DNA of 64,000 bases from Polytrichum commune (Eukaryota > Streptophyta > Polytrichopsida > Polytrichales > Polytrichaceae), in the NCBI GenBank assembly GCA_950295325.1, contig OX485807.1:41630440-41694439 (forward strand), read 5' to 3'. Of the stretch, positions 45,428-57,545 are shown piece by piece. The notes below the pieces were generated by a model. That model had not been told where the DNA came from. It saw only the letters and a program-made list of their open reading frames with translations, and made no database searches. The position numbers and the translations under genes were made by a program. Every line of letters starts with the position of its first letter. Positions within the stretch are counted from its first letter, which is position 1.

Positions 45428-46574
45428 GTAGTAGTAATAGTGGGCCCCCTATGAGTTGGCTGCTAATTTGTGCCAATGTAACCTCACTAGACTAATTCGG
45501 GACCTTTGATCTTGACTTAGGGATTATTTTAACAAAAAGTCTCCCCCTTAGGCTCTACAATAGTAAGTTAATCAATGTTTTCACCCTCCCCCTTGGTACG
45601 TGTTGTGAACATTCACCCAATTTCCATAGACACCACGAATCCCGAGTTGAAGGGGTAGTAGTAATAACTACCCTCCATAAGTTGGCTGCTAATTCATTCC
45701 AATGTAACCTCGCTAGACTAATTCGGGACCTATGATCTTGATTTAGGGATTATTTTAACAACAACAAAACAATCCCTTGGCTCTACAATAGTAAGATAAT
45801 CAATGTTTTGACCCTTCCCTCCCCCTTGGTACATATTGTGAACATTCACCCAGTTTCCACTGACACCACGAACCTCGAGTTGAGTAGTAATTACCCCCTT
45901 TAAGTTGGCTGCTAATTCATCCCAATGTAACCTCGCTAGACTAATTCAAGACCTTTGACCTTGATTTTTAGGGATCATTTTAACAACAAAAAAAAAACAA
46001 CCCCCGGGCTCTACAATGGTAAGATACAGTGATCGGGGATATTCTTGGGCATACTAATTGGTTGGGATCCCAATGTTTGCAAGTCCAACCGGTTACATGT
46101 TGACACCCTTCGGATTTCCTTTATTGGATTGGGATATATTCTATACATTCCTCTAAAATGATCGTTAATTTTCCGGAAGTCTCCAACTTCAACCGGTTAT
46201 TTCTCAAACTCAACCGGTTCATTTGTAATGAACTGCCACTTCTTCCCGATCATAGGTAAAATAATCAATGTTGTCACCCTCCCCCTCGATACGTGTTGTG
46301 AACATTCACCCAAGTTCCATAGATACCACGAATCCCGAGCTGAAGGGCTAGTAGTAATAAGTACCCCATATAAGTTGGCTGCTGATTTATCCCAATGTAA
46401 CCTCGCTAGACTAATTCGGGACCTTCGATCTCGATTTAGGGATTACTTTAACAACAAAAAACAACCCCTAGGCTCTACAATAGTAAGATAATCAACGTTT
46501 TGACCCTTCCGTCCCCCTTGGTACGTGGTGTGAACATTCACCCCATTTCCAAAGACACCACGAACCCCGAGCGG
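45428..46574 (+). repeat. 228-bp tandem repeat, 4 copies, one split by an insertion
   Basis: Copies begin with GTAGTAGTAATA-like words at 45428, 45655, 45884 and about 46349. Each contains AAGTTGGCTGCTAAT or a variant, CCAATGTAACCTC.CTAGAC, GGCTCTACAAT.GTAAG and GTGAACATTCACCC. Copy 3 is interrupted by the AACCGGTT-family element at 46027-46253; removing it and one TSD restores the 228-bp period. The array ends about 130 bp before the GC-rich SPA upstream region. Confidence 0.92.
46027..46253 (+). mobile_element. AACCGGTT-family element, 227 bp, inside the tandem array
   Basis: Starts CAGTGATCGGGGATATTC and ends CTTCCCGATCAT. TSD TGGTAAGATA (46017-46026) versus AGGTAAAATA (46254-46263); intact array copies read TAGTAAGATA at this point, confirming the target. 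Confidence 0.87.
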
Positions 46575-46699
46575 ATTAAAGGAGGGGGGGGGGGCAGGAA
46601 AGAAACACCGTCAGACACCGACGGACGGCGACCAAGAGCCTTGGAAGTTAACTAACTTAATTAAGGAAATGATTCCCCAATTAAATCATATCCACTGTG

Positions 46700-47705
46700 C
46701 ATGCCCCCGGAGCCACAATTGATGATTTCCCTGCTGCCCACCAGTTGGCTTTCAAGGGTGGCCTAGCGCAGTTGGCTTCGCAACGGCGACGGCGACGGCC
46801 CGAGGCAGTGGACGCAACCACCGTCCGTCGGGCGGCGACTCCGGCGTCCTTACGATGCGTAACGGAACTGGTTCCCGTTACGTTACGGACCAGGAGGCGC
46901 ACGGTTAACTCCCCCGTTTCCCGCTCCGGCTTTGTGTGGTCACCAGCGGAGCTCCTGCGTTCTTCACTCAATTGCCTCCTCACTCCCTTTCAATCGAATC
47001 TACATACCTTCTTCAGCTACCCTTCTGCCCCCCCCCCCCCGCGTCAATGTCCCCTCGGTTCAATTGCGCCACCACACCAACCACTACTCTCATACACATA
47101 CACACACACACAACTCCTGTGGAATGCTATCATCGTCATCGTGTGGCGGCGACGGCGGCAGCAGCAGCAGCAGGAATTGATTGTGAAGCGCTGCTCTTGG
47201 TGAGGTGAGATGTGGTGAGGTGGTGAATTGGTTGGGTTTGTTGTGCTCCGGTGCAGCAATAGCAATAGCAGCAGCAGCAGCAGCGATGGTGGCGATATAC
47301 TGAAAGAGTGGAGGATTTGATTTGGGAGTGGATGGGTTTGGCTATGGGTATGGGTGTGGATGTCGTGAAATTGGAGCAGCGGCCATGGGGGGTGGTTGTT
47401 CGGGAGAGGAGAAGAGGGGGTGGACGTGGGGCAGGGTGCGCGGCGGAGGCGAGGCGGGGTTCGGGTTTATTTGAGTGAGTTTGGAGGTAGTTTGGAGGTG
47501 TTTTGGAGGGGGCAGGATTGAATTGGGAGAATTTGGGTGGAGTTAGGGTAAAGGGAGGGGGAGGGGGAGGGGGGGGGGGGTGGGGGTGGGTTTGGGAGGG
47601 GAGAAATGCAAAGGAAGGGTGATTGGGAGTGGTGATGATGGTGGTGGTTATTGGGAACAGAATGGTTGTTGGGCAAAGGGTGGTGGTGGAGGTGACGACG
47701 GTGCA
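46700..47705 (+). promoter_or_regulatory. Probable SPA promoter and long GC-rich 5' leader
   Basis: GC content and simple repeats rise sharply: a C run near 47030, (CA)n near 47095-47112, CAG/CAA runs near 47158-47172 and 47268-47282, and a purine/G-rich tract to 47580. The same sense frame as SPA has a TAG at 47544-47546, so the protein does not simply extend upstream. At least four upstream ATGs lie between 47210 and 47640. Transcription start unknown; a leader intron is possible. Confidence 0.5.
47332..47478 (+). promoter_or_regulatory. uORF 1 candidate in the SPA leader (48 codons)
   Basis: ATG at 47332, stop TGA at 47476-47478; begins MGLAMGMGVDVVKLEQ, then is Arg/Gly-rich. No family recognised. 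A six-codon uORF (47286-47303) precedes it. Regulatory meaning is inferred only from position. Confidence 0.4.
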
Positions 47706-47709
47706 ATGA
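47635..47709 (+). promoter_or_regulatory. uORF 2 candidate, stop overlaps the SPA start (ATGA)
   Basis: ATG at 47635 (followed by a second ATG) reads 24 Val-rich codons and stops at TGA 47707-47709, sharing bases with the SPA ATG at 47706-47708. The arrangement would allow termination-coupled reinitiation or repress the main frame. Confidence 0.5.
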
Positions 47710-50700
47710 AGAAGTTCTCACCAATAGGAGTAGACTCAGGGCGTGTAACGGAGACATCGACAGCGCAGCAGCGAGGGCATGTGCCGGAAGTGGGAGGCGT
47801 GGGTTTGGGATTGGGATCTAGGGTAACGACGCCGACGAGCGATGTGGGGTCGGGGGGGGCGAGCGGCGAGGGCGTGTATTGCGAGGAGGTGACAATCAGG
47901 CAATGGCTGAGCAGGCCGAATCGCAAAGTGGACAGGGTAGAGAGTCTGCATATATTCAAGCAGGTGTTGGACTTTGTGGACCTAGCACATGGGCAAGGCG
48001 TCATGTTGCGCAACATTCGGCCATCCTGTTTCCTCCTCTCCACAACGAATAAAGTTGCATTCATCGACTCGGCCAGCGCTCGGGGGGGCAATAGCTCCGA
48101 TGAATCCCTAGAGAACTCGCCTGGGAAAGCATCGACGTCATTAGAAATCTTAAGGCATAGGAATGGTGATGGAGCTAGGAGAACTCATGTAGCAGAGGTA
48201 TGTCAAGAGTCCCCAGCTGCCATGGCTACATTACCATTATCACTACCATTACCATTATCGTCCCGGCCCACATCCAGCAGGCAAGAAGGGGAATACTGGA
48301 TGCAGGAAGGAGGAGCAGGTGTAAATTCTGGGGGAGGTGTGCGGGAGTGGAGTGGTAGCACAGGCTCAGGAGATTCAAGGGCAGAGTCAAGTGGCGGTGT
48401 TCATCATTCTGAATTGGATTCGTCATCTGGGAAGCGAGTTCGTGGCAGTAGTGACATGACCCAGCGAATTGGCGAGGCTTACTTCCCGCAAAGGCAATTG
48501 CTACAATTGGAACAGGCATGGTACACGAGCCCGGAGGAATTGACCACCGGGTCAAGCTCGTTTGCTTCCGACGTGTATAGTCTAGGGGTACTCAGTTTCG
48601 AGGTACTACTACCTCAATTTCCACCATCTCACCATCATCTGATCATACATACACAAGTTTTGTAACAAGGACCCCACTAAGAGACCCATAATCATTTTGA
48701 TGGCAATTTTTTTGATTGTGATCATGTCATGTGTGGTGGGTTGGCGTTGGCAGTTATTTTTTTCGTTTGGATCAAAGACGGAACAAGCAAGAGTCATGGC
48801 AGATCTTCGGAACCGGATTCTACCACCACGTCTGTTGTCAGAACATGCTAAAGAAGCCTCTTTCTGTCTCTGGTTGCTGCACCCAGATGCGAATTGCAGA
48901 CCAAAAGCCAGGTAGGTTCCGTTGTTGTGTTGCAGGAAGAGTCTTTGTGGAATGATTGCCAAACACATGCAGTGAGTGATAGGTCCCACTTTTGTTTTTT
49001 CCATCAATCGAAGAACTGTTAGTGCTTCTTTTATCCTACAGGGCAGTTTACGCGCTTGTGACATCCATGTGAACTTACATGCTTTTCTTGAAGAATCTGT
49101 CTTCGGTGGATCAGAATCCACTTGATATGTTGGATGTAACGCCATGAGTTACTTTGAGACACGTCTAGTCATACCACAGTGAGTGTGAACCTTTTTTTTC
49201 ACATTAGGGAGTGTTTAGAATGTTGGCCACATGACTGCTTCGCGATTGGTTTTGTGATTTGCCTAAATGAGAGAACCTGCGTGTGTGTGTGTAATGCAGG
49301 GAGATCTATCTGTGTGATATCTTGACGGAAGCTGGAGATGCAATAGCTGAGAGACAAGCTTTTGTGCAATTGGAGGAGAAGGAAGCAGAGTCAGAGGTTC
49401 TTCTATATTTCTTGTCACAGATGCAACATGAAAAGCAGGAGACTGCTCGGAAATTGGCTCAAGATATAGCACGGCTTAATTTAGACATTAAAGAAGTGGA
49501 GAGACGGCAGCTACCATTCAAGAGGAAGCGTAGCCTGGCAGCAAAAGCAGCCGATATGAATGGGCATAGGCGAAACTCAGCTGCCCCCATGCAAGACAGA
49601 AGAGGATTACTGGGAAAGAGACAGTACCCAGAAGACAATGTGGAGAAAGAGGCAACACTTAGAAGGCAGGGTGGCTTATGTACAGAAGGGGGAGGGAAAG
49701 TGTTATCAAAGAGCGCTAGGTTTATGAGCAACTTCAACCACTTAGAAAAAGTCTACTTTGCTATGAACTGGAGAACTGGCACACCTGGTATGGGACCAAG
49801 CTCAAAGGAAGGGTCACAAAGTGGTATGATCGGCAGTGCAGCTAATGAGCAAAAGAAATTGGACCCGAAGATGGGTGAGGATAAAGACGGAGAGTGGTTA
49901 GGCAGCTTCTTTGATAGTCTATGCAAGTATGCGCGGTACAGCCGATTTGAAGTGAAGGCCACATTACGACATGGAGATCTATTGAATACAGCCAACATGG
50001 TTTGCTCACTAGATTTTGATAGGGATGAAGAGTATTTTGCTACTGCTGGGGTTTGTAGGCGAATCAAAGTATTTGAGTGTGATACAGTACTCAATGAGCA
50101 TGTTGACATTCACTATCCAGTGGTGGAGCTGCCAAGTCGATCCAAGCTGAGCAGTGTTTGCTGGAATGGTTATATCAAGAGTCATCTTGCCTCATGTGAC
50201 TATGATGGTATCGTTCAGGTTGGTACTCCTCACTTACTGCTTATGTGAACCCTTCAAACCCAAATCTGCACTAGTTCATCATACATGTAAGCTGTAGTGT
50301 TGACCAAAATCTGCTTATTGAGTTTTAGAGCCCTGATGAATGGCCCCCACTCTTATCTTTACAGCTGTCTGTTGGAGGGAGTTAATGTTGAAGTCATGGT
50401 TGAGCTCGCAACTTAACGCTTAGAAAAAAATACAATCAACAGCTCTCAACTACCAACTACTCTTCTCTGTTAGCTCGAGGTGGCTGGTGTTGACTGTTGC
50501 CTCTGCCAAATAGAAACCCACATTTGACCAGAGTGATGTGTATCAGGAGCAGTTTCTTTATATGTGAGACTTGGAGTGTAGTAAAGTTAAGTGGTAACTT
50601 ATTGATGCTATAGATGGTGGATGGAAATCCACCTCTACTTGTCATTCTTCCAAATACTACTGGGAGTTAATCACAACCTGTATACTATAAGTGTATGCAT

Positions 50701-52055
50701 TTATAGGTCTTAAAGATGTCTTTGAAGAAAGAAAGTTTGTGAAGTAGAAGAGCACCTCTGACATGTACCCTTGTTGTAGTTCTAGATGAGCAAAGAGTTG
50801 TGACTAAGTTCTTACTATTGTGAAACAGTTGTGGGATGTCGGTGCCAGCCAAGTTTTGATGGAGTACGATGAGCATGAGAAGAGGGCTTGGTCTGTGGAT
50901 TTCTCAAAAGCGGATCCTACCAAGTTAGCTAGTGGAAGTGACGATGGAACTGTGAAGTTGTGGAGTATTAACCAGGTACATCGTAGGCAAAGTCTGTTTT
51001 GTACCATCTGCCATACTCCTGGCAATGAACCAAGTGACCACAAGGTCAAGGATTTAGCCCTTGGTGGCTTTGTACTGCTTTACTCATTCTGTGCAATTAC
51101 ATACTGTAGCGCCAACTATTTCATTGCTTTTCGATCATGTTATACAGGATGTTCTTGGAAATTAGGGTTCTAAAATTCCAGGAAATTGTGATGTTCTGAT
51201 CCCAGGAGGGCAGCATAGGTACCATCAAGACCAAGGCCAATGTGTGCTGTATACAATTCGCACCCAATTCTGGCCACCTTCTCACTTTTGGGTCAGCAGA
51301 TTATAAAGTTTATTGCTATGACTTGCGGTCCACAAAGGTGCCCTTGTGCATCTTGGCCAGTCATAACAAGGCTGTCAGTTATGTGAAGTTTGTGGACTCA
51401 GTCACACTTGTGTCAGCCTCAACAGACAACACATTGAAGCTGTGGGACCTGACTCGGGCAAACACAACTCCCGGCTCGGTCACTGGCTGTTCACTTACTT
51501 ACAGTGGGCATACCAATGAAAAGGTATATATATTATGGTCACCTCCAGTCATGTTTGGATCTGCAAATGAAATTACTTGATTTCACATTTCCAATGCTTT
51601 GTCAAAAGCACATGTTTATGTTGAAGAGGAGAATTGCTGAAATTATTGATATGAGCTCCTATCTTAGAAACTAACGTGCATCTTGATGTGCAGAATTTCA
51701 TTGGTCTTACCATTGCAGATGGATATATTGCATGTGGATCAGAAACAAATGCTGTAAGTATTTTTATTCCTACACATAGTTGGTTTTCTAAGTGATTTTA
51801 TTGAGATTTATTAAATGCTCTTTTCTAGTTTAAATTTCTTACAGGTGTCTTGCTATTTTTCAGGTCTTTGCATATCACAAGTCTCTTCCTATGGAAATGG
51901 CAACCCACAAATTTGGTTGCACAGATCCCATCACTGGGCGGGAGGTGGAAGAGGATGGGGGACAATTCGTCTCCAGTGTCTGTTGGAGGGGAAAGTCACA
52001 AACATTGGTGGCTGCAAACTCTGTAGGCAACATTAAGATTTTGGAGATGGTGTGA
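47706..52055 (+). CDS. SPA: SPA family protein (COP1 partner; kinase-like, coiled coil, WD40)
   Basis: Seven coding exons: 47706-48602, 48754-48911, 49300-50218, 50829-50975, 51206-51523, 51694-51753, 51864-52055 (TGA). All GT-AG, in frame, 896 residues. SPA proteins join COP1 in the CUL4-DDB1 ubiquitin ligase that degrades light-signalling factors in the nucleus. Domains: kinase-like region about 60-352 with [38 protein letters not shown] where a kinase has HRDLKPEN (catalytic Asp missing, a pseudokinase), [20 protein letters not shown] and [18 protein letters not shown]; coiled coil about 366-423; basic KRKR about 426-429; WD40 propeller about 575-893 ([61 protein letters not shown]). It ends GNIKILEMV, as SPA proteins do. 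The start is the first in-frame ATG, giving a short SPA3/SPA4-like N-terminus; an upstream exon is possible. Confidence 0.95.
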
Positions 52056-55000
52056 ATTTTCTTTTTGGTGCAACTATTCTTTGCATACCCTCACATCAGT
52101 GATTTTTTTGAGGAATGAGACATTGTTCTGTGGTTTGATTCCTCATGATGTACTATTGTGGAGCTCTCCAGTAGGCAGTTGGAAGAAATCTCCCTTGCTA
52201 CAGGAGCACCTTGTTCATCTGCCAGATTCGGGTAGCATCAAATGAGCAGGAAGATTTGATTCATTTGGAGAAAGTTAAATGGAGTGACGGAAGAGTGCAG
52301 GATCCTTTTGCCTGCCCTGAACCCAAAACTTTCTATGTAGAAATATTTTTCACGTGCGGAGAAGTTGTTTATGAAAAGGAAGAGGGCATTCACCCAGCAC
52401 ATGATTCACAATGTAATATTTTTCTCAGTCGGTTTGTATGTGTGGAGATTTGTCCACTTTACTCATGCTAAGAAAGGCTTGATGGTGAATTGAATATCTG
52501 AAGTTTCTAAGCCCCATCAGGTCTTTCAGAGAGTGCATAAAAAGCACAAATGCAATTTTCCCGGGAATATTAGTGATAGTTCTATGAAGAGTTTTCAGGG
52601 GATTTGCACAGTCCAATGCTTGTCTGGAAGCAAGGGGAGGTTGATAACTGGAGACGTACTCATTGACAATCCTAGAGGGTGTAATAATGGTCATCAGCTC
52701 CCTTGGCTCATACTATCTACTTCTGATGGAGTATATTTTAAGCGTACATGTATTTTAACAAACTATTCACACCCTACACGTGCACTGGGTTAAAAGGGTT
52801 GATTTCCATTTATTGGAATTGAAGTTTACCTACACCAAGAAGATATGTCTTGAAATGCATCAAAATGTATTTTGGTGCAGCCTGCTGCCTGCTGATGCTG
52901 GTGTTGTGGAAGGCTATGGGGAGTATTCAATTTAAAGCTTCCTGCCTTGTACATGCGTACATAGACCTTAGTATATACCACTTTAGCTATGGTACAGTTG
53001 TCCAACCTATGGTGCCTTAACTTTTGAGCTTTCCATGTGTAAGGTCTGCTGCCTAAAGCCTATGTCCCATGCAATTTATGGTTCTGGGTACAGAGTAAAA
53101 GATGAGTGACACCGCCATTCCACGATTGCCTTTATTCAGAGATGAATTGTCTGGAATTGAGGTCGAATATCTGATAATTGGATTATATCTAGGCCAGGTT
53201 AGTATGATAAATGAGGTATTTAATGTGAGGCGCTATCATTTAAAGTAGCTGGCCAACTCTTGACGAAGCTGCAAAGCACTCCTTTGTGGCCTACCTCTAT
53301 TGAGGGATGGTACGAATATTTGCTTTATATGAAGAAATCTATATAGAGTGGCAGACGAGTGAAGGAAGTAACCTATTCTTTACATTGTAATGTATAGTTT
53401 AGCTATAGAACAAACAAATCTATATTCACTCAATTACCATAATGGAGCTGCATTGGATTTTGTGGCAATTAAAGTTCAGAAAAAAGTTTGCAGCCCCTGA
53501 ACCGCCACTTACCAATCCTCCTTTGGTGCAGTCCAGGTGGCATCTTCTTCAAGAGTTGAATGATGGAGATAGGATACTGCACTATTTGTGAAAATAATCA
53601 TCCAACTTATTCAGCACAGGAGCATTTAACTTCCTAGCATCTGTGACATTCCCCAGTCTTTGCTTTGCATCTTCTTCACTGACTTGGAAGACAAAGAATC
53701 ATCTGAAAATTAAGCCTAATCTATATCACCTTACAGGATGTGCAATCATCACAATCTGTCCACACATATCAGTCCCCAAAACCTAAACCCTAAAACCAGT
53801 CACCTCACCATAAAAGATCCCTACTGGTTGGTGAGAACTGCATGCCTCATTACATCTGAATGTATCTGATGATACAATAGGTATCACCATGCAGGTATAT
53901 TGTTATATCTTTAAGTATCTACGTATCTCTGATATTTGGGGAGCAATTGAATCTAACCGCATGGGGAAGTGCATGAGTAAAGTTCACAAGCCAACTCGCA
54001 AAGGTTGTGAGCGACCCACCTGCCCCTCTTGCCTAAGTTCACCTGTGGAGGCCCCCGTACCTAATCAAAGTGGCATTATATATTTCTGTAAAGTACCAGG
54101 CCCAACAACTGTGCCCTTTTCGCAGCACCAGAAAAAGGGCAGACACGATAGCCTTACTTCGCACTTTCGCAATTGTGACCCAAGAAAAGGAAACGATAAC
54201 TCATACATATGTTTTGTTCTCTTTCTGAAACATGGGCACGCTGATGGACATCAGTAGCACACGTAGGAGTCTTTCAGGACCCTTTCAACATTACCCTACT
54301 TCCATCATGCAGGACACTTCAAAAGAGAACTGCAAAAAGCTGTCAGCAACATTCCTTGTAGGATATTAATGCCATTGCTAATTGGTGCACTGAAAATTAG
54401 TTCTCAGTCACGTCAATGGTGGACGTCAGGGGGCCATGACTCATCATTATATTGAGACTGTCAATGGAGAACTGCAACAGTTTGATTTTGTGTTGGGTAA
54501 TTAATAGTTATGAAACAAACATCAAACAGAATCAACACAATAACATGTACATTAGGAGGTGTTTTACTGAAATTGATAAGTACAAAGTAGTCTGAGGGAA
54601 TGATGAAAGCAATGTTATACAATCAATGAAACGATTATTAGGGTTATAATGAGTCGACTCCTGAATATTGAAGTACTGCCTCCTGGACTTCATGATGTGC
54701 AATTTTGTTTGATTGCCACATTTATTGCATTGTAGAATACTCCAAGTTAAATCCTGTGGTTTGGCAAAACAATGAGTTTGCATACCCGATCTGAGTGTAG
54801 AGAATAGTATAGGTGGGTACATGAGCAGAAATACAATAAACAAGAATAAGAAAATTCAGTAGGTAACAAAGAATATCAAACACGGCTGATGATTAGTGTG
54901 TGGCCAAAGAGTGACAAGAATGCCAACACTGCTGTATTTCACAGATCCTGTGTTCTCAGAGCTATTTGCTTGTATACATGAGTTATTTCCAATGCGATAC

Positions 55001-55635
55001 CGGCACCACCAGATACTTGGAAGATTACAGTTAAGAAAGATTGGATGGAGCATATATAACCACCATGGCCAAAATGTGAGGTTTCATGTGGGGTCATGAC
55101 AAAATGTCCTCAAGATTTTCGTGCAGTCTAAGTGTGTTGCAGATAAAAGTAAAAGGATGGATCAGAAGACGATTGGAGTCAAGATTAGGAAAACCTGTGA
55201 TTCCTTTGTACTATCAAGTTTCACCACAAGGGCCAATCTAAAGTCTGTGGCCTTAATTATCTGCTGAAGATGCCTATGGATGTGGAGTTCAAATATTCTT
55301 GACAAGTCATAAATTATGTTGCAAGTAATTTCAGCAAAGATTCATAATGACCATTCATCTGAACAAGATCCTACAATATGACATAAACTATGTACTTTGA
55401 ACCAACCTGCAGACCCCAGGGTCCCTGGCCATTCTGGACATGCCTTTACAGAGATTGGAATTGAAGACATATAAATTGGCATATTGAGTTGATAATTCCT
55501 TTTACACGACTGATTGAAACATAGACATAATCCAAACCCAGCTGCAAAAGTTCACAAGCGAATTATTAAGTATAGCAGGAGTTTTGAACCTGTGAAAGAA
55601 TGTGTTGGAATACTGCGCAATTGAGTGGTCAAGAA
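52056..55635 (+). other. SPA 3' flank and gene-free sequence
   Basis: The SPA 3' UTR should lie at the start, but its end cannot be placed. The remainder is mostly unique-looking sequence of moderate GC. Open frames at 52211-52471 and 53889-54257 have no domain I recognise and no convincing splice partners. No RNA gene seen. Confidence 0.5.
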
Positions 55636-55860
55636 CAGTGTCCGGAGAGATTTCTAGGCATAATCGGTTGTTATCCTAGTGTTTCCAAGTCCAGACAGTT
55701 ACATGTCGCCATCTTTCATTTGTTCTTTATTAATATGAGGCATATTCCATAAATTCCTCTAAAATGATCCAATAATTCTCTTGAATCCTTGAACTTCAAC
55801 TGGTTATTTCTCAAACTCAACCGGTTCATCTGTAAGTAGCAGTCGGTTCTCCCTGTTCAG
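55636..55860 (+). mobile_element. AACCGGTT-family element, 225 bp, 10-bp TSD
   Basis: CAGTGTCCGGAGAGAT to CGGTTCTCCCTGTTCAG. TSD TGGTCAAGAA (55626-55635) versus TAGTCAAGAA (55861-55870), one mismatch. Contains one copy of the 21-bp unit (CAACTGGTTATTTCTCAAAC). Confidence 0.87.
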
Positions 55861-57082
55861 TAGTCAAGAAAATCCATTACATTTTACATCTGCCCTTTCA
55901 GATCACATGAGCTTTTCTCCACCAAGCAACTCCATCCGGCTTTATATTTCATTTTCTGTTGCATATTCTAGGAGGCCGACAGAATCCAAATATTCGATTT
56001 AGGCATCAATGTAACTAACATGTGGGGAACCTACCCTAAACACAGCTCAGACAGACTTTTGTAGCTCCTTTCTTGTCGATACATGTAACTTGTATCAATA
56101 AATCATGCCAATTTTTGAGCAACTTCATCATTGCATCATAATGTACTACCCTGAAACTCTTCCTCTGTTCTGGGAAATTTATGATGGGAAGCACGTTCAT
56201 AGTGGAAACGGGGCGTATATCATCGAGGTGCAGGATCAGCATCAACAAGCAACAAATTAGAAACCTTCCAAGTCAAAGACGAGACACATGGTCAACCTTT
56301 GCACGAGAAGGATCATGTGGTCAAGTCAGTGGCAAATCAACCAGTTTAGAAGATAAAAATGGTACATATCACTTGTCCCATTTATGTAGTAATATGTAAT
56401 ATAGTGCAGTGGGACAAATCCAATCGTGACACTCACCCACAGTGCAACATTGACCTAAGAAAATCTGCACACAATCCGAATAGTTGTTAATACCGAGGAA
56501 CCCCTTAAACCAATTGACTTTTCATCGTAGGTCACGGCACCTGCTGCTGCTCTAGAATTAAATACGCATCACCTCTGAATTGCTTGACGACACACCTATC
56601 TCCGTGTGCATAACTAATTAGTACAAGGAAGGATTTCAAGTGCAATCAAAGAGTGAGAGGAACAGGGACAAAAGGCATACCAATACATAAGTTATGTACC
56701 ACATCAACCTAGAATATAGCAACAACTTCTGCACATATATATGTTGGATCTTGTACTGGTGGTGAGAGTCGGTATCTAAAGTGTTCTATATATCTATAGC
56801 TACTCATGTGGCTGAGCTATCTGGTCAAAGAGAGAGGAAGCACGGACAGAAATGTTTCAAAGTACTGTCCTTGCAGAGCTTCTAACTTATTAGTACAAGG
56901 TGCCGCATGTGCTCTACAAATATGATAGAATGACACCCATGTTCCCACATATCGGATCCGAGCTCCTGGGACCGGGATTGTTCATTAACTCTGCCAAACT
57001 TAACTACAAATTTGTTCCAATAGTGCAGAAGATGGGCGACCAAGAATGTTGATGTCTTGAGAAAGATGGGCTACTTTAACAT
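55861..57082. other. Gene-free stretch
   Basis: Mostly unique-looking sequence; no coding exon, RNA gene or bounded repeat recognised. Confidence 0.45.
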
Positions 57083-57307
57083 CAGTGTCCAGGGAGATTT
57101 TTGGGCATACTCGGTGAAAATCCTAGTGTGTCCAAGTCCAATCAGTTACATGTTGACATCCTCCGGTTTTTCTTTATTGATTTGAGGTATATTCTCTAGA
57201 TTCCTCTAGAACGATTGGTAATTTTCCTGAAGTCTTGAACTTCAACCGGTTAATTCTCAAACTCAAACAGGTTCATTTGTAACTAGTAGCTGGTTCTCCC
57301 TGTTCAT
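57083..57307 (+). mobile_element. AACCGGTT-family element, about 225 bp
   Basis: CAGTGTCCAGGGAGATTTTTG to GCTGGTTCTCCCTGTTCAT. Contains CCAAGTCCAATCAGTTACAT and AACTTCAACCGGTTAATTCTC. The TSD is not convincing. The start TCCAGGGAGA and end TCTCCCTG show the short imperfect TIR. Confidence 0.78.
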
Positions 57308-57369
57308 TGCTTTACGTACACACAAGCAATGTACAACTCCTGTGAAGGAAATTGTGCATGAAATCACTC

Positions 57370-57545
57370 CTAGCATATGAGTCTTAGGCAAACATCATGT
57401 GTTAGTGAAAGAACAATACAAATCTATCATTGTTGTAGAGTTGTTGATTTTCCAACAACATAGGACAAGTTTCCAGTGATGCGAGTCAATTGTCGAGGAT
57501 GCATATGCTTGTGGTGGATAAGCCTTAAGGTCCGGAGCGTTAACT
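57370..57545 (+). repeat. Dispersed repeat pair (with 23070-23260)
   Basis: Collinear words shared with 23070-23260: ATGAGT.CTAGG or TTAGG, GAAAGAACA, AATCTATCAT, ACATAGGACAAGTTTC.AGTGA, TATGCTTG. Class unknown. Confidence 0.55.

Noticed and set aside
46697-47203. 168-codon plus-strand frame upstream of SPA
   Set aside because: Low-complexity Arg/Pro/Gln content from GC-rich simple repeats, no domain, and overlapping frames equally open; more likely promoter/leader. An upstream SPA exon cannot be fully excluded.
47648-48091. 147-codon minus-strand frame
   Set aside because: Antisense shadow of SPA exon 1.
53889-54257. 122-codon plus-strand frame downstream of SPA
   Set aside because: No recognisable domain, splice partner or coding signature; could be chance in a moderate-GC region.
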